Notes under the pieces: generated by a model
Seen by the model: only the letters and a program-made list of their open reading frames with translations
What the model was told of the DNA's origin: nothing
Database searches by the model: none
Source: Risungbinella massiliensis
GTDB taxonomy: Bacteria; Bacillota; Bacilli; Thermoactinomycetales; Thermoactinomycetaceae
Length of the DNA: 64,000 nucleotides
Assembly (NCBI RefSeq): GCF_000942395.1
Contig: NZ_LN812102.1
Span: 1,586,816-1,650,815, forward strand
Direction: 5' to 3'
Shown: piece by piece, positions 11,268 through 20,415 of the stretch
Numbering within the stretch: the first letter of the stretch is position 1
Layout: every line of letters starts with the position of its first letter
Program-made: the position numbers and the translations under genes

Positions 11268-12047
11268 GTGGACTGGCTAGAATCAATCTGTCTTGGAATC
11301 ATACAAGGTCTGACAGAATTTTTGCCAATTAGTAGCACCGGTCATCTCTATCTAGGTAGACAGCTATTTGGCTTACGTGAATCAGGCCTAATAGTGGATA
11401 CGATGCTTCATTTGGGGACACTTTTGGCAGTGTTGCTTTATTATCGTCAAGAGATCATGCGGTTAATTAAACAACCTTTTACAAAGTTATCCGCTCTATT
11501 AGTTGTGGGAACCATCCCAGCTGTTTTATTCGCTTTTCTACTCAAAGACCTTTTAGAAGAGTTATCAGACTCAGGAATTACCATAGGTTGGGAATTTTTA
11601 GTCACTGGGATCTTACTTCTCTTAGCCGATCGGATGAGATCAAAGGGAACAAGAGAGTTATCAGATATGAATCTAAAAGATGCTTTGATTATAGGATTTG
11701 CTCAAGGAGCGGCAATTTTTCCAGCTCTCTCCCGTTCTGGTCTTACCGTCACAGCAGCAATCTTTCGAGGATTTACCAGTAGCACCGCAGCCTATTTTTC
11801 TTTTTTCTTATCTATCCCAGCCATTGCAGGCGCAGTTTTATTTCAAGGAAAAGAACTCTATTCCTCTGGAGTAATAGAGTCCATTCCATTGAGTAGCATT
11901 TTGCTTGCCTCATTCAGTTCGTTTATAGCTGGGTATGCTGCGATCCGATGGATGATCCGCCTCCTACAAGATGGATCGCTCCGTGGGTTTGCTTATTATG
12001 TGTTGGCTTTAGGAGGAATTGTTCTGATCATTCAACATTTAGTTTAG
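11268..12047 (+). CDS. uppP: Undecaprenyl-diphosphatase UppP (BacA family)
   Basis: Membrane enzyme that dephosphorylates undecaprenyl diphosphate to recycle the lipid carrier of cell-wall synthesis; overproduction gives bacitracin resistance. The 259 residues form about seven to eight membrane helices. The BacA signatures are present: [17 protein letters not shown] (E17, H26) and the SRSG motif at 155-158. The second motif is normally PGxSRSG but here reads PALSRSG, so a usually conserved glycine is alanine. The start is GTG after GGGGA. The 3' end overlaps the convergent msrB by four bases. Confidence 0.88.
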   Translation: MDWLESICLGIIQGLTEFLPISSTGHLYLGRQLFGLRESGLIVDTMLHLGTLLAVLLYYRQEIMRLIKQPFTKLSALLVVGTIPAVLFAFLLKDLLEELSDSGITIGWEFLVTGILLLLADRMRSKGTRELSDMNLKDALIIGFAQGAAIFPALSRSGLTVTAAIFRGFTSSTAAYFSFFLSIPAIAGAVLFQGKELYSSGVIESIPLSSILLASFSSFIAGYAAIRWMIRLLQDGSLRGFAYYVLALGGIVLIIQHLV

Positions 12048-12511
12048 TCTTTTTGATTTGGTAAGAACAATGATAAATACTCACCATATCCTTCTTTTTC
12101 CAACTCAGATACAGGAATAAATCGTAATGCTGCAGAGTTAATACAATATCTTAGGCCTGTAGTAGGAGGACCATCAGGGAAGACATGTCCAAGATGAGAA
12201 TCGGCTTCTTTACTACGGACTTCTGTCCGAATCATGCCATGTGAAGTATCTTTTCTTTCCGTAACTTGTTCCAAATGGATCGGCTTAGTAAAACTTGGCC
12301 AACCACAACCTGCATCATACTGATCTAAAGAACTAAATAGCGGTTCTCCAGAAACTACATCTACATAGATTCCTGCTTGGTTGTTCTGATAGAATTCATT
12401 TTGAAAAGGACGCTCTGTTCCGTTTTCTTGTGTAACGTGGTATTGAATTGGGGTAAGGTTTTTCTTTTGGTTCTCAAACTGGCTTATATCTACACGAGAT
12501 TTTCTAGACAT
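12044..12511 (-). CDS. msrB: Peptide methionine-R-sulfoxide reductase MsrB
   Basis: Reduces methionine-R-sulfoxide in proteins, a repair step after oxidative damage. The catalytic cysteine is C123 in [11 protein letters not shown]. Other family motifs are [22 protein letters not shown] and ADSHLGHVF. The four zinc cysteines of many MsrBs are absent, as in the B. subtilis enzyme. Its 155 residues form a single-domain protein with no MsrA fusion. The ATG follows AAAGGAGG. It lies just downstream of the 16S rRNA terminator on the same strand. Confidence 0.95.
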   Translation of the reverse strand: MSRKSRVDISQFENQKKNLTPIQYHVTQENGTERPFQNEFYQNNQAGIYVDVVSGEPLFSSLDQYDAGCGWPSFTKPIHLEQVTERKDTSHGMIRTEVRSKEADSHLGHVFPDGPPTTGLRYCINSAALRFIPVSELEKEGYGEYLSLFLPNQKD

Positions 12512-12574
12512 CGAATTTGCCTCCTTTTCATCATAGCAGCTTTTTTTATCTTACCGATATTTACTACAACATGC

Positions 12575-12608
12575 AAAAACCCCTCTGCAAAGTTGCAGAG
12601 GGGTTTTG
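12575..12608 (-). terminator. Terminator after the lone 16S rRNA gene
   Basis: A perfect 11-bp stem, CCCCTCTGCAA/TTGCAGAGGGG, with a two-base loop, followed on the minus strand by T5. It lies about 80 bases past the 16S 3' end and before msrB, so the rRNA transcript should stop before any 23S gene. The plus-strand side also has T4. Confidence 0.88.
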
Positions 12609-12613
12609 TTATA

Positions 12614-12636
12614 TTCTCTGAAAACGAAAGGTGAGA
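12614..12636 (-). other. Pre-16S trailer half of the processing stem
   Basis: In the transcript this trailer segment reads TCTCACCTTTCGTTTTC then AGAGAA. It is complementary to the leader at 14243-14266 over about 23 bp, with one bulge and one mismatch. Such leader/trailer stems are the RNase III-type processing sites of pre-16S RNA. Confidence 0.75.
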
Positions 12637-12687
12637 GTAACATAGCCGGGTAAGACATTCGAATTTGTATCATGAAAGATACTCCAT

Positions 12688-14194
<1,507 letters not shown>

Positions 14195-14242
14195 ATTGAG
14201 TTTGAAAGCTCAATAGTAAATCATCTGGCTAAATGTGATACA

Positions 14243-14266
14243 TCTCACTCTTTCGTTTTCAAAGAA
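14243..14266 (-). other. Pre-16S leader half of the processing stem, with boxA
   Basis: The transcript reads TTCTTTGAAAACGAAAG then AGTGAGA and pairs with the trailer at 12614-12636. GTTCTTTGAAAAC (14255-14267) also matches the rRNA antitermination boxA of Bacillales. Confidence 0.75.
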
Positions 14267-14314
14267 CATCATTGCTTTTTTTGTTTGTGCCGCCTTGTCG
14301 CGGCGACAAGAAAT

Positions 14315-14343
14315 AATATATCATGCTAGATTAATAGAGTCAA
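14315..14343 (-). promoter_or_regulatory. 16S rRNA promoter
   Basis: Minus-strand TTGACT, exactly 17 bases, TATATT. An A/T-rich tract resembling an UP element lies directly upstream of the -35 box. The start would be near 14308, about 115 bases before the mature 16S. A short palindrome, CTTGTCG/CGACAAG (14294-14310), sits at the start site. Confidence 0.8.
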
Positions 14344-14444
14344 TAGATAATATCATTTTTTTAAAAATCATAGAAAATCCATTACCGATATTAAGTAATT
14401 ATTACTGAAGAATAATATATATCCATATCTCGTAAACACAATTC

Positions 14445-14474
14445 AATCCTGTAAGGCGGAAACCTTACAGGATT
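14445..14474 (-). terminator. Hairpin downstream of the M20 peptidase gene
   Basis: A perfect 12-bp stem, AATCCTGTAAGG/CCTTACAGGATT, 12 bases after the stop. The following sequence (GAATTGTG) lacks a proper T-run, so it may be a weak terminator or a transcript-end stabiliser. Confidence 0.5.
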
Positions 14475-14486
14475 GGTTATTATGCT

Positions 14487-15770
14487 TTAGATACTATCCC
14501 TATTCACGATAGAAGCTAGCTCCAACGCACATTTTGCTACAACCTCTGCACAGACGGCAATATCATCGATTTCAATATACTCATTCTGTTGATGAGCATT
14601 GTAGCTTTCCGTTTGATAGCAAACACCAACTGCTACAGAAAGTCCCTTAGTCTGAGGAATCTTTCTACAGTAAGTTCCGCCACCAATTGCAAAAAGATCT
14701 GGTGTTTCACCCGTAACTTGACAAATTGCACCGATTAACGACTTAACAAATGGATGATTGGGATCTACAAAATGGGGACTCTTATGCTTGATACTCTTTA
14801 GAAATAAACCATGATGCTTCATCGTTTTGGAAATTACCTCTAACATCTTGTGTGGATTCCCATTGAGTGGGTACCTCACGTTTATGGCAACTTCTGCTTT
14901 TTCCCCTAATACATATTTTGCACGTCCAAGATTAAGAGTAGTAGATCCAAGCACCTTCTCATTCGAGAAGATTCCTAACTTCTTACCGGAAATATCCGAT
15001 AGCTTTTGAGAAATTAAAGAAATAAAGCGACTGCCATTACGGTCAAGTTGCATGGTATCTAGAATTGTAGCTAATTTCACTGCTGCGTTTTCTCCCAACT
15101 CAGGGGTACTGCTATGAGTAGAAGAGCCTCTGGTCTCGACTTTAACACCTGTCAAGTAAGCGATTGCGTGATCTGGGACCATATTCACAGAAGTTCCAGA
15201 ATGGAAAGACTCTAAAACAATCTTAGCGCCATTGGAAGCTTCATTTGATTGAAGGGATTCGAATTCTAAAGTCATGTTTCCCTTTTCAGCGTAAATAATC
15301 CCTCGGTCACTATCCGGTGAAATAGATAAATGGAAACACTCATACTTCTGCAAATACTCTTCCAAATCTTGCATCGTAGTCTCTTCACATTTTCCTAAAA
15401 ACAACCGGACACGGCATAGTAGTGAATTTGATACCGATTTGAGACCGAAATAGGAGGCTAATGCCTGTACAACATTATCTATAGCTCCGCGTCCATACAA
15501 CTTACTTTCCTTTACATATGGCGGAAACCAGCCGTCCACCACATCAATGTGGTTTAGTACTCCAACAAGGCCCTGTCCTTGTCCAAATTCAATAAATGCG
15601 TATTTTTCTTCATCTACAAATGTAAACCCATCTTTTTCTGCTAACTTTTTGAAAATGTTGATGGTAGCTGCAATTCCTGTAGCAGTGTAATTGTTATTTT
15701 TTAGCATCTCGAGTGCGATTTCTACCATTTCTTTCTTCATACTCTGAATCTTATTATCAGGTCGGCTCAT
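14487..15770 (-). CDS. M20-family metallopeptidase (PepV/Sapep-like dipeptidase)
   Basis: Probable two-metal cytosolic dipeptidase of 427 residues. The M20 metal ligands are readable in order: H74 and D76 in NHIDVVDG, D98 in GRGAIDN, E129/E130 in GKCEETT, D153/D155 in SPDSD, and the late histidine in HQQNEYIE. The family's usual DDKGP after the third motif is DNVVQ here. GGGTYCR near residue 375 is the PepV-type substrate motif. The ATG follows GAGGAGG. A 17-bp hairpin lies in the leader. The gene ends upstream of the 16S promoter. The substrate is unknown. Confidence 0.82.
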   Translation of the reverse strand: MSRPDNKIQSMKKEMVEIALEMLKNNNYTATGIAATINIFKKLAEKDGFTFVDEEKYAFIEFGQGQGLVGVLNHIDVVDGWFPPYVKESKLYGRGAIDNVVQALASYFGLKSVSNSLLCRVRLFLGKCEETTMQDLEEYLQKYECFHLSISPDSDRGIIYAEKGNMTLEFESLQSNEASNGAKIVLESFHSGTSVNMVPDHAIAYLTGVKVETRGSSTHSSTPELGENAAVKLATILDTMQLDRNGSRFISLISQKLSDISGKKLGIFSNEKVLGSTTLNLGRAKYVLGEKAEVAINVRYPLNGNPHKMLEVISKTMKHHGLFLKSIKHKSPHFVDPNHPFVKSLIGAICQVTGETPDLFAIGGGTYCRKIPQTKGLSVAVGVCYQTESYNAHQQNEYIEIDDIAVCAEVVAKCALELASIVNRDSI

Positions 15771-15800
15771 AGCGACCCCTCCTCATTGTAATAAATTTGG

Positions 15801-15841
15801 AGACGTTACTATAGCCGAGTAGCCCGGCTATAGTAACGTCT
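15801..15841. repeat. Perfect long inverted repeat in the peptidase leader
   Basis: The arms begin AGACGTTACTATAGCC and are complementary over 17 bp, enclosing a 7-base loop. On the minus strand the hairpin lies about 15 bases before the peptidase ribosome site. It lacks a T-run, so it is not a normal terminator. A mobile repeat remnant or a regulatory leader hairpin are both possible. Confidence 0.85.
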
Positions 15842-15956
15842 GTCGACAGTTACATACCGGGCTACGCCCTAATAAATATTTTATGGTCACTTTTCTAATT
15901 TTTCAATATAATATTTATGCCCTCATTAATTTTTTTACTGAATACTAATATATTGG

Positions 15957-15977
15957 TTAAGAAATCTTTTTTTTCAT
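15957..15977 (-). other. Six-codon mini-ORF with a strong ribosome site
   Basis: On the minus strand AGGAGGGAGAAATAG is followed by ATG AAA AAA AAG ATT TCT TAA. No longer frame continues it. It may be a leader peptide or the decayed start of a lost gene. Confidence 0.35.
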
Positions 15978-16050
15978 CTATTTCTCCCTCCTTACAACCC
16001 AATCACATAGTGATAAAATAATAATGAGAAAAACTAGGGGGCTTAGGCTA

Positions 16051-16380
16051 GTGCTTATTTCAGGTAAATTAAACAAAATCCGCACTTTCGCCTTATTACT
16101 AATTTTTATTGGAATCGGCATCATGTATTTAGGATTTGTAATACCTAGTATGATGTTAGTCTTCTTTTTACTTGGACTACTTAGTGTCTTCGCTAGTGTA
16201 GGTATCTATTTCTGGATTGGACTGCTCTCCACTCATGCAGTAAAAGTAATTTGTCCATCGTGTCAAAAGCAGACCAAATTGCTTGGAAAAAGAGATGAAT
16301 GTATGTATTGCCGCCAAGTCCTATCAGTTGATCCTGCAGATGCTCCAAAACAAGAAGGCTCTACCGAAGCTACATCTTAA
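16051..16380 (+). CDS. ygzB: UPF0295 membrane protein YgzB with zinc-ribbon-like tail
   Basis: Resembles B. subtilis YgzB, function unknown. The start region NKIRTFAL aligns with the known protein. Two membrane segments follow (about 11-31 and 33-60). A C-terminal cysteine motif, C68-x2-C71 and C84-x2-C87, probably binds zinc. An upstream ATG (16024) is in frame, but the GTG at 16051 has AGGGGG nine bases before it and gives 109 residues that fit the family. It is convergent with perR, the arrangement I recall in B. subtilis. Confidence 0.9.
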   Translation: MLISGKLNKIRTFALLLIFIGIGIMYLGFVIPSMMLVFFLLGLLSVFASVGIYFWIGLLSTHAVKVICPSCQKQTKLLGKRDECMYCRQVLSVDPADAPKQEGSTEATS

Positions 16381-16384
16381 AACA

Positions 16385-16424
16385 AAAAACCGACCACTCT
16401 ACAACTAAGAGCGGTCGGTTTTTT
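16385..16424. terminator. Bidirectional intrinsic terminator between ygzB and perR
   Basis: AAACCGACC.CTCT pairs with AGAG.GGTCGGTTT, flanked by T6 on the plus strand and A6 on the other side. Confidence 0.88.
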
Positions 16425-16530
16425 GCATTTATCCTGTCTAACAAGCAATAGTTCACCTCAGAAAAAGGTTAACTAGGATAATGGTTATAAAAACTCGATA
16501 AGATCAGCTAACATTCAGGAGCAGATAGCT

Positions 16531-16962
16531 TCATTGTTTTTGTTGGCAAGTAGGACATACTCCATACATTTCCATCCGGTGTGATCCTACGCGATAACCT
16601 GTTTTACTCTCTGCTAGTTGTTCCATATCTAACAAAGACGGATGTTCAAAGTCTGTGATCTTTCCACAATTGGTACAGATCACATGATAATGATCCATTA
16701 GATTTGCATCAAAACGACTTGATGAATCTCCGTAAGTTAGTTCGCGAACCAAACCTGCTTCTTTAAAAAGACGAAGGTTATTATAAACGGTTGCTACGCT
16801 CATATTGGGAAAGTTTTTCTCCAAAGCGCGATAAATCTCATCCGCTGTTGGGTGCCCCATAGTGGAGATCAGGTACTGTAAGATCGCGTGACGTTGAGGT
16901 GTCATACGAACTCCAGTCTGTTTAAGTGTTTCAATCGCTTCTCCAAGGCGGTTATTTAACAT
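16531..16962 (-). CDS. perR: Peroxide-sensing Fur-family repressor PerR
   Basis: Metal-dependent repressor of peroxide-defence genes, inactivated by iron-catalysed histidine oxidation. Every regulatory ligand known from B. subtilis PerR is present at identical numbering: H37, D85, H91, H93, D104. The structural zinc cysteines C96, C99, C136 and C139 are also kept. The helix-turn-helix lies in [19 protein letters not shown]. The frame opens at 17013, but the ATG at 16962 after GAGGTGG gives the canonical 143 residues. D104 (not glutamate) argues for PerR rather than Fur. It has its own promoter overlapping the nth stop. Confidence 0.96.
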   Translation of the reverse strand: MLNNRLGEAIETLKQTGVRMTPQRHAILQYLISTMGHPTADEIYRALEKNFPNMSVATVYNNLRLFKEAGLVRELTYGDSSSRFDANLMDHYHVICTNCGKITDFEHPSLLDMEQLAESKTGYRVGSHRMEMYGVCPTCQQKQ

Positions 16963-17020
16963 TCGATCCACCTCGCTGTCATTCCGCCATATCCGATCCA
17001 AAAAAAGAATCATTCCTTAA

Positions 17021-17035
17021 TTAGAATCTCTATTA
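17021..17035. promoter_or_regulatory. Candidate Per box
   Basis: TTAGAATCTCTATTA matches about 10 of the 14 fixed positions of TTATAATnATTATAA. It lies at the predicted perR start site, where autorepression would act. The match is weak. Confidence 0.3.
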
Positions 17036-17040
17036 ATAAT

Positions 17041-17069
17041 AGTGTAAATCCTAATTTATACTGTGTCAA
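17041..17069 (-). promoter_or_regulatory. perR promoter
   Basis: Minus-strand TTGACA (perfect), 17 bases, TACACT. The -35 box overlaps the nth stop codon, so perR can be transcribed independently of the bcp-methyltransferase-nth unit. Confidence 0.6.
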
Positions 17070-17722
17070 TCACGGGACAACATCGTGTTTCTGCCATACC
17101 AACAATATGGATGCAAGTCACAGATCTCACATTTTGGGTTCCGGGCGGAACAAATCCGTCTACCATGCCAAATAATTTGATGGTGAGCATCAGTCCAGTT
17201 TTTACGAGGTATCTTTCGTAAAAGTTGTTTTTCGGTTTCAAGTGGATTCTCGCTGTCTGCTAATGCTAACCGGTTGGCTACTCTTTGTACATGTGTATCT
17301 ACTGCTAATGCTGGTACACCAAACGCATTGCTGAGTACTACATTGGCTGTTTTGCGACCTACACCCGGTAATGCCTCTAGATCTTTACGCTTTCTAGGTA
17401 CTTCTCCACCGTATTTTTCAACTAGGATCTCACAGGTCTTTCGGATATTTTTGCTCTTGTTCCGGTAAAGTCCTAGCCCTTTAATATAATTTGCTAATTC
17501 TTCTTCACTTAATTCGAGCATTTTTTGCGGAGTAGGATATTTTTCATATAAAGGCTTGGTCACTTTGTTTACTTGTTTATCTGTCGATTGAGCGGAGAGG
17601 ATCGTGGAGATTAACAGTTCGAAAGGGCTGGTAAAGTCTAGTTCACAGTGAGCGTCTGGATACATTTTTTCCAATAGTTTTAATATCTTGGATGTCTGAA
17701 CACGTTTTGGCTTTGATTTCAC
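17066..17722 (-). CDS. nth: Endonuclease III (Nth)
   Basis: Bifunctional DNA glycosylase/AP lyase that removes oxidised pyrimidines. The helix-hairpin-helix reads LEALPGVGRKTA, with catalytic lysine K124 and catalytic aspartate D142 in AVDTHVQR. The 4Fe-4S loop is complete (C191, C198, C201, C207). Length is 218 residues. The start is GTG. It is the last gene of a short operon after bcp and a methyltransferase, about 20 bases downstream of the latter, and sits directly upstream of perR: an oxidative-damage neighbourhood. Confidence 0.96.
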   Translation of the reverse strand: MKSKPKRVQTSKILKLLEKMYPDAHCELDFTSPFELLISTILSAQSTDKQVNKVTKPLYEKYPTPQKMLELSEEELANYIKGLGLYRNKSKNIRKTCEILVEKYGGEVPRKRKDLEALPGVGRKTANVVLSNAFGVPALAVDTHVQRVANRLALADSENPLETEKQLLRKIPRKNWTDAHHQIIWHGRRICSARNPKCEICDLHPYCWYGRNTMLSRD

Positions 17723-17742
17723 CTTTCATCACTACCTCCTCT

Positions 17743-18531
17743 CTATCGAACCAGTAGAACCGCTTCGATCACCATCTCTTCACTTTCTTCATGGAAAGGC
17801 GTTCCATCAAAATCTCCATACATGTTCTGAATACGAAATCCATTTACTGCTAATAAATGGCGAAGTTCAGTCGGAAACGTGTAACGAATGGAGAAATCGC
17901 TTTTAACTCGTTCTATCATCTTCCCGGTTTCTTCAAATCGCTCATAATATCGAGTAACATGCAGCAACTGGCGAAATGAATCAAGCTCTGTGTAGTCATA
18001 TACATCAACCGTTTCATACGATCCAGGCACTTCATAATTTCCTCGAAACTGATAACTACGATTTAAATCGAGAAGTTGTTCCATATTCGGCGAAAAAAGG
18101 TGAAAGGCAAATACACCATCTTGTCGTAGATGCTTACGAACTTGACGTAATGTTCTCAACTGATCTTCCACTTTTAGAAGATGCTGAAATGATCGGTAAG
18201 GACTAATAATAAGAGGAAAGGTTCTATTATTAGGAACATGAAAATCAGCCATATCCGCTTCGATCCATTGCGTTCTACCAGCTAGTGCCATCGCTTTTGC
18301 TTTTTTCCTAGCACTTTGTAACATCTGAGCCGAGAAATCGATCCCTACCAATGAAATAGATTCTCTAGCGATCGCAAGTGAAATTCTTCCTGTACCACAG
18401 CCCAATTCGAGAACAGGACCTTTGTGTAGCTTGGCCAATTCCGTGTAATAACAAGTATCGTTCTCCATACCTGTAGAAGTCCAATCATAATAATGAGGCC
18501 AGTTATACATACTATTATTTTTTTCTTGCAT
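17743..18531 (-). CDS. SAM-dependent class I methyltransferase
   Basis: The protein has the Rossmann methyltransferase motif I, VLELGCGTGRISLA, at about 40-53, an acidic motif II (VGIDFS) and motif III (WIEADMADF). The rest resembles small-molecule methyltransferases of the ubiE/COQ5-like superfamily, but the substrate cannot be told. Length is 262 residues from the ATG at 18531. A GTG at 18543 is in frame but has a poorer ribosome site. It lies between bcp and nth with gaps of about 20 bases, so it is probably co-transcribed with them. Confidence 0.85.
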   Translation of the reverse strand: MQEKNNSMYNWPHYYDWTSTGMENDTCYYTELAKLHKGPVLELGCGTGRISLAIARESISLVGIDFSAQMLQSARKKAKAMALAGRTQWIEADMADFHVPNNRTFPLIISPYRSFQHLLKVEDQLRTLRQVRKHLRQDGVFAFHLFSPNMEQLLDLNRSYQFRGNYEVPGSYETVDVYDYTELDSFRQLLHVTRYYERFEETGKMIERVKSDFSIRYTFPTELRHLLAVNGFRIQNMYGDFDGTPFHEESEEMVIEAVLLVR

Positions 18532-18550
18532 TTGCCTTCTCACTTTCTTT

Positions 18551-19018
18551 TTAAGCTAAATGTTCCTCCACATATCGGAGAGCTTCTTGTACATGATCTT
18601 TCACTTTTACTTTACGATATTCTTTAACAAGTTTCCCTTCTTGATCAAGAACAAAAGTGGAACGCTCAATGCCCATTGCTTTTTTGCCAAACATCGTCTT
18701 TTCTTTATAAACCCCAAACTGCTCACATACTTTTGCGTCTGGATCACTTAAAAGGGCAAAAGGAAGTTGGTATTTCTCAATAAATTTTTCATGACTTTTA
18801 ATTGAGTCTCTACTGATCCCCAAAATAACCGTATTCAGATTTTGAAATTGCTCATAAGCATCTCGAAAGTCGCATGATTCTGTGGTACATCCTGGTGTAT
18901 TATCTTTTGGGTAAAAATAAAGCACTACATTTTTCCCTCTAAAGTTTGACAAGGAAACTTCTTTTCCTTCTGTAGATGCTAATGTAAAGTCTGGCACATG
19001 CTCTCCTACTTGTACCAT
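18551..19018 (-). CDS. bcp: Thioredoxin-dependent peroxiredoxin, Bcp/PrxQ type
   Basis: Reduces hydrogen peroxide and organic hydroperoxides in the cytosol. The peroxidatic cysteine C44 and resolving cysteine C49 stand five residues apart in PGCTTESCDF, the PrxQ arrangement. The 155-residue length is typical. The ATG follows a GGGGG ribosome site. The B. subtilis counterpart, ygaF, also lies next to perR, so PerR control is plausible, but no clear Per box was found upstream. Confidence 0.95.
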   Translation of the reverse strand: MVQVGEHVPDFTLASTEGKEVSLSNFRGKNVVLYFYPKDNTPGCTTESCDFRDAYEQFQNLNTVILGISRDSIKSHEKFIEKYQLPFALLSDPDAKVCEQFGVYKEKTMFGKKAMGIERSTFVLDQEGKLVKEYRKVKVKDHVQEALRYVEEHLA

Positions 19019-19078
19019 ACAAAGTACCCCCTTTGTTTTAAAATGCTTCTCCTATCATATCATGACTCCAAGCTCACC

Positions 19079-19109
19079 AAAAAACCCCAAACATCCGTTG
19101 TTTAGGGTC
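19079..19109 (-). terminator. Terminator of the gerP-like operon
   Basis: Minus-strand CCCTAAACA and TGTTTGGGG pair with one mismatch, followed by T6. It ends the leftward spore-gene operon before bcp. Confidence 0.8.
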
Positions 19110-19152
19110 ACTCATCATAATTATTTGTTAGATCAGATATTCTATGAGTTGG

Positions 19153-19386
19153 TTATAACGGTGGAAGATGAGGGATCAACATATCTGATGAGATATTTGC
19201 ATAACTTCTAGTCTCAGGTCCAATAATCCCTGGTGAGAGAGGAGGTTGTATTCCTTCTTGTCTTTCTGGTGGAATTTGTTCTTGCTTTATTCTGCCTAAA
19301 TCAATCAAATTTAAGGTTGTACCGACATTGACAGAAGCACCATCACTCACCGTGTTAATTGTAAAGTTACCAATGATTAATTTCAT
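19153..19386 (-). CDS. GerPF/GerPA-like spore germination protein (copy 2)
   Basis: Small spore protein of 77 residues. The N-terminal 30 residues (NFTINTVSDGASVNVGTTLNL) match the repeated pattern of GerPA/GerPF proteins, which help germinants pass through the spore coat. The C-terminal half is proline-rich (IPPERQEGIQPPLSPG) and unlike the usual tail. The ATG lies four bases after the stop of the preceding paralogue. Third gene of a leftward operon led by a small heat-shock protein. The family call is by pattern only. Confidence 0.7.
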   Translation of the reverse strand: MKLIIGNFTINTVSDGASVNVGTTLNLIDLGRIKQEQIPPERQEGIQPPLSPGIIGPETRSYANISSDMLIPHLPPL

Positions 19387-19390
19387 TTGA

Positions 19391-19603
19391 TTACCCTACA
19401 TCTGATTGGTCACTGACATCTGGATCAATATATAGGTTACGTTCCAAATCTAAGTTGCGCGTAAAATCCCCCACTGGAGAAGAACCTCCTATAGATTTAC
19501 TATTGCTTTCCGCTCCAATATTGATCGTGTTACCAAAGTTGACGGAAGCAGCACTAGAAACGCTATTGATTTTGATATTGAGTATGTTATTAATGGTGCC
19601 CAT
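19391..19603 (-). CDS. GerPF/GerPA-like spore germination protein (copy 1)
   Basis: A 70-residue protein with the GerPA/GerPF signature (INSVSSAASVNFGNTINIGAES, then SKSIGGSSPVGDF). These coat-associated proteins affect permeability of the spore to small germinants in Bacillus. Its first 30 residues resemble the next gene, so the two are likely tandem duplicates. It sits 30 bases after the Hsp20-like gene. No membrane segment or cysteine is present. Confidence 0.78.
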   Translation of the reverse strand: MGTINNILNIKINSVSSAASVNFGNTINIGAESNSKSIGGSSPVGDFTRNLDLERNLYIDPDVSDQSDVG

Positions 19604-19633
19604 CTTCCTTCACCTCTGTTTCACGATAGTATT

Positions 19634-20023
19634 TTATCTCTTGGAAAAACGAACTTCTACTACCCCTCTACGATAGCGAATCGTCTTACTCTTCGGTTCC
19701 ACTTCAGCTCCCAGCTCAATCTCTTTGCGAAACTCTCCTCGTGGACATTGCTGCGTAAAAGGGGAATAACCATGATAAGGATTCGGGATAACCCCATAAA
19801 TAGTAAGCATTGTCCTATCAAACTCAAATTGCATGGACCGCATATCTTCTACACCCGGAAGGTTCAGGATCACGATCACTTCCTGCTTACTATGATAAAC
19901 ATCCACCTTTGGTTCTACTTCTGCTGTCCGATTCTGATCCGTGATGCTTTCAAAAAAATCATCACCTAGAAAACTTCGCGCCAGCTGATTCCACCGGGCA
20001 AAATGATTATCTTGTATTTTCAT
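19634..20023 (-). CDS. Hsp20/alpha-crystallin family protein (spore-associated?)
   Basis: A 129-residue small heat-shock protein. The alpha-crystallin domain runs from about residue 38 to the end (VDVYHSKQEVIVILNLPGV, IELGAEVEP, GVVEVRFSK). It lacks the C-terminal IxI tail. The in-frame start at 20041 is less likely than the ATG at 20023 after GGAGGG. It heads an operon with two gerP-like genes and has a SigK-type -10 upstream. B. subtilis coat proteins CotM and CotP belong to the same superfamily, so a spore-coat role is plausible. Confidence 0.8.
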   Translation of the reverse strand: MKIQDNHFARWNQLARSFLGDDFFESITDQNRTAEVEPKVDVYHSKQEVIVILNLPGVEDMRSMQFEFDRTMLTIYGVIPNPYHGYSPFTQQCPRGEFRKEIELGAEVEPKSKTIRYRRGVVEVRFSKR

Positions 20024-20055
20024 TTCCGTCCCTCCATGCATAGGAGTTTGCCCAT

Positions 20056-20064
20056 TAAAATATG
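20056..20064 (-). promoter_or_regulatory. Candidate SigK -10 element (CATATTTTA)
   Basis: A perfect match to the mother-cell SigK -10 pattern CATAnnnTA, 33 bases upstream of the Hsp20-like ATG. The -35 (AC) region is not convincing. Confidence 0.4.
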
Positions 20065-20115
20065 CTGAAACTACAAAGTTTGCTACAGATAGTTGGGCCA
20101 GAAGGGGGAATTATC

Positions 20116-20415
20116 ATGCTACTAGATCATATTTTAAAGAGGCTGTCTGATCTCGAACATCAAGTCTATGATTTACAGATGCGAAATGACTATTTAGAAC
20201 AAAAGCTAGCCGAACATAAGAGTGTAGAAATTGGTAAGATAGTATACAAGATTCAAGAGTTAGCTATTGAGACGATGAGCGGAATCTTAAATGTTGGGAT
20301 CTCTGCTACCAACAGCGGGGATCAAGAGCAATGGATTGAGGAACTAGTGAAAGAGAAAAAGATCGAATGGGAAGTAGATCAGATGAAAGAAGCGTCCCAA
20401 AATGAATCTAACTAA
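20116..20415 (+). CDS. GerPC-like spore germination protein
   Basis: A 99-residue protein with an N-terminal coiled coil (LKRLSDLEHQVYDLQMRNDYLEQKL). The segment that follows (KIVYKIQELAIETMSGILNVGI) matches the GerPC core pattern IEYKxDQLKIETLSGTLNIGL. GerPC is one of the coat proteins needed for rapid response to germinants. The upstream part of the frame (from 20062) lacks a ribosome site. The ATG at 20116 follows AAGGGGGA. It is divergent from the other gerP-like genes and overlaps the fluoride-channel gene by 14 bases. Confidence 0.72.
   Translation: MLLDHILKRLSDLEHQVYDLQMRNDYLEQKLAEHKSVEIGKIVYKIQELAIETMSGILNVGISATNSGDQEQWIEELVKEKKIEWEVDQMKEASQNESN

Noticed and set aside
15801-15841. 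Inverted repeat as end of an insertion sequence
   Set aside because: No transposase, target-site duplication or second end was found nearby; kept only as a hairpin repeat.
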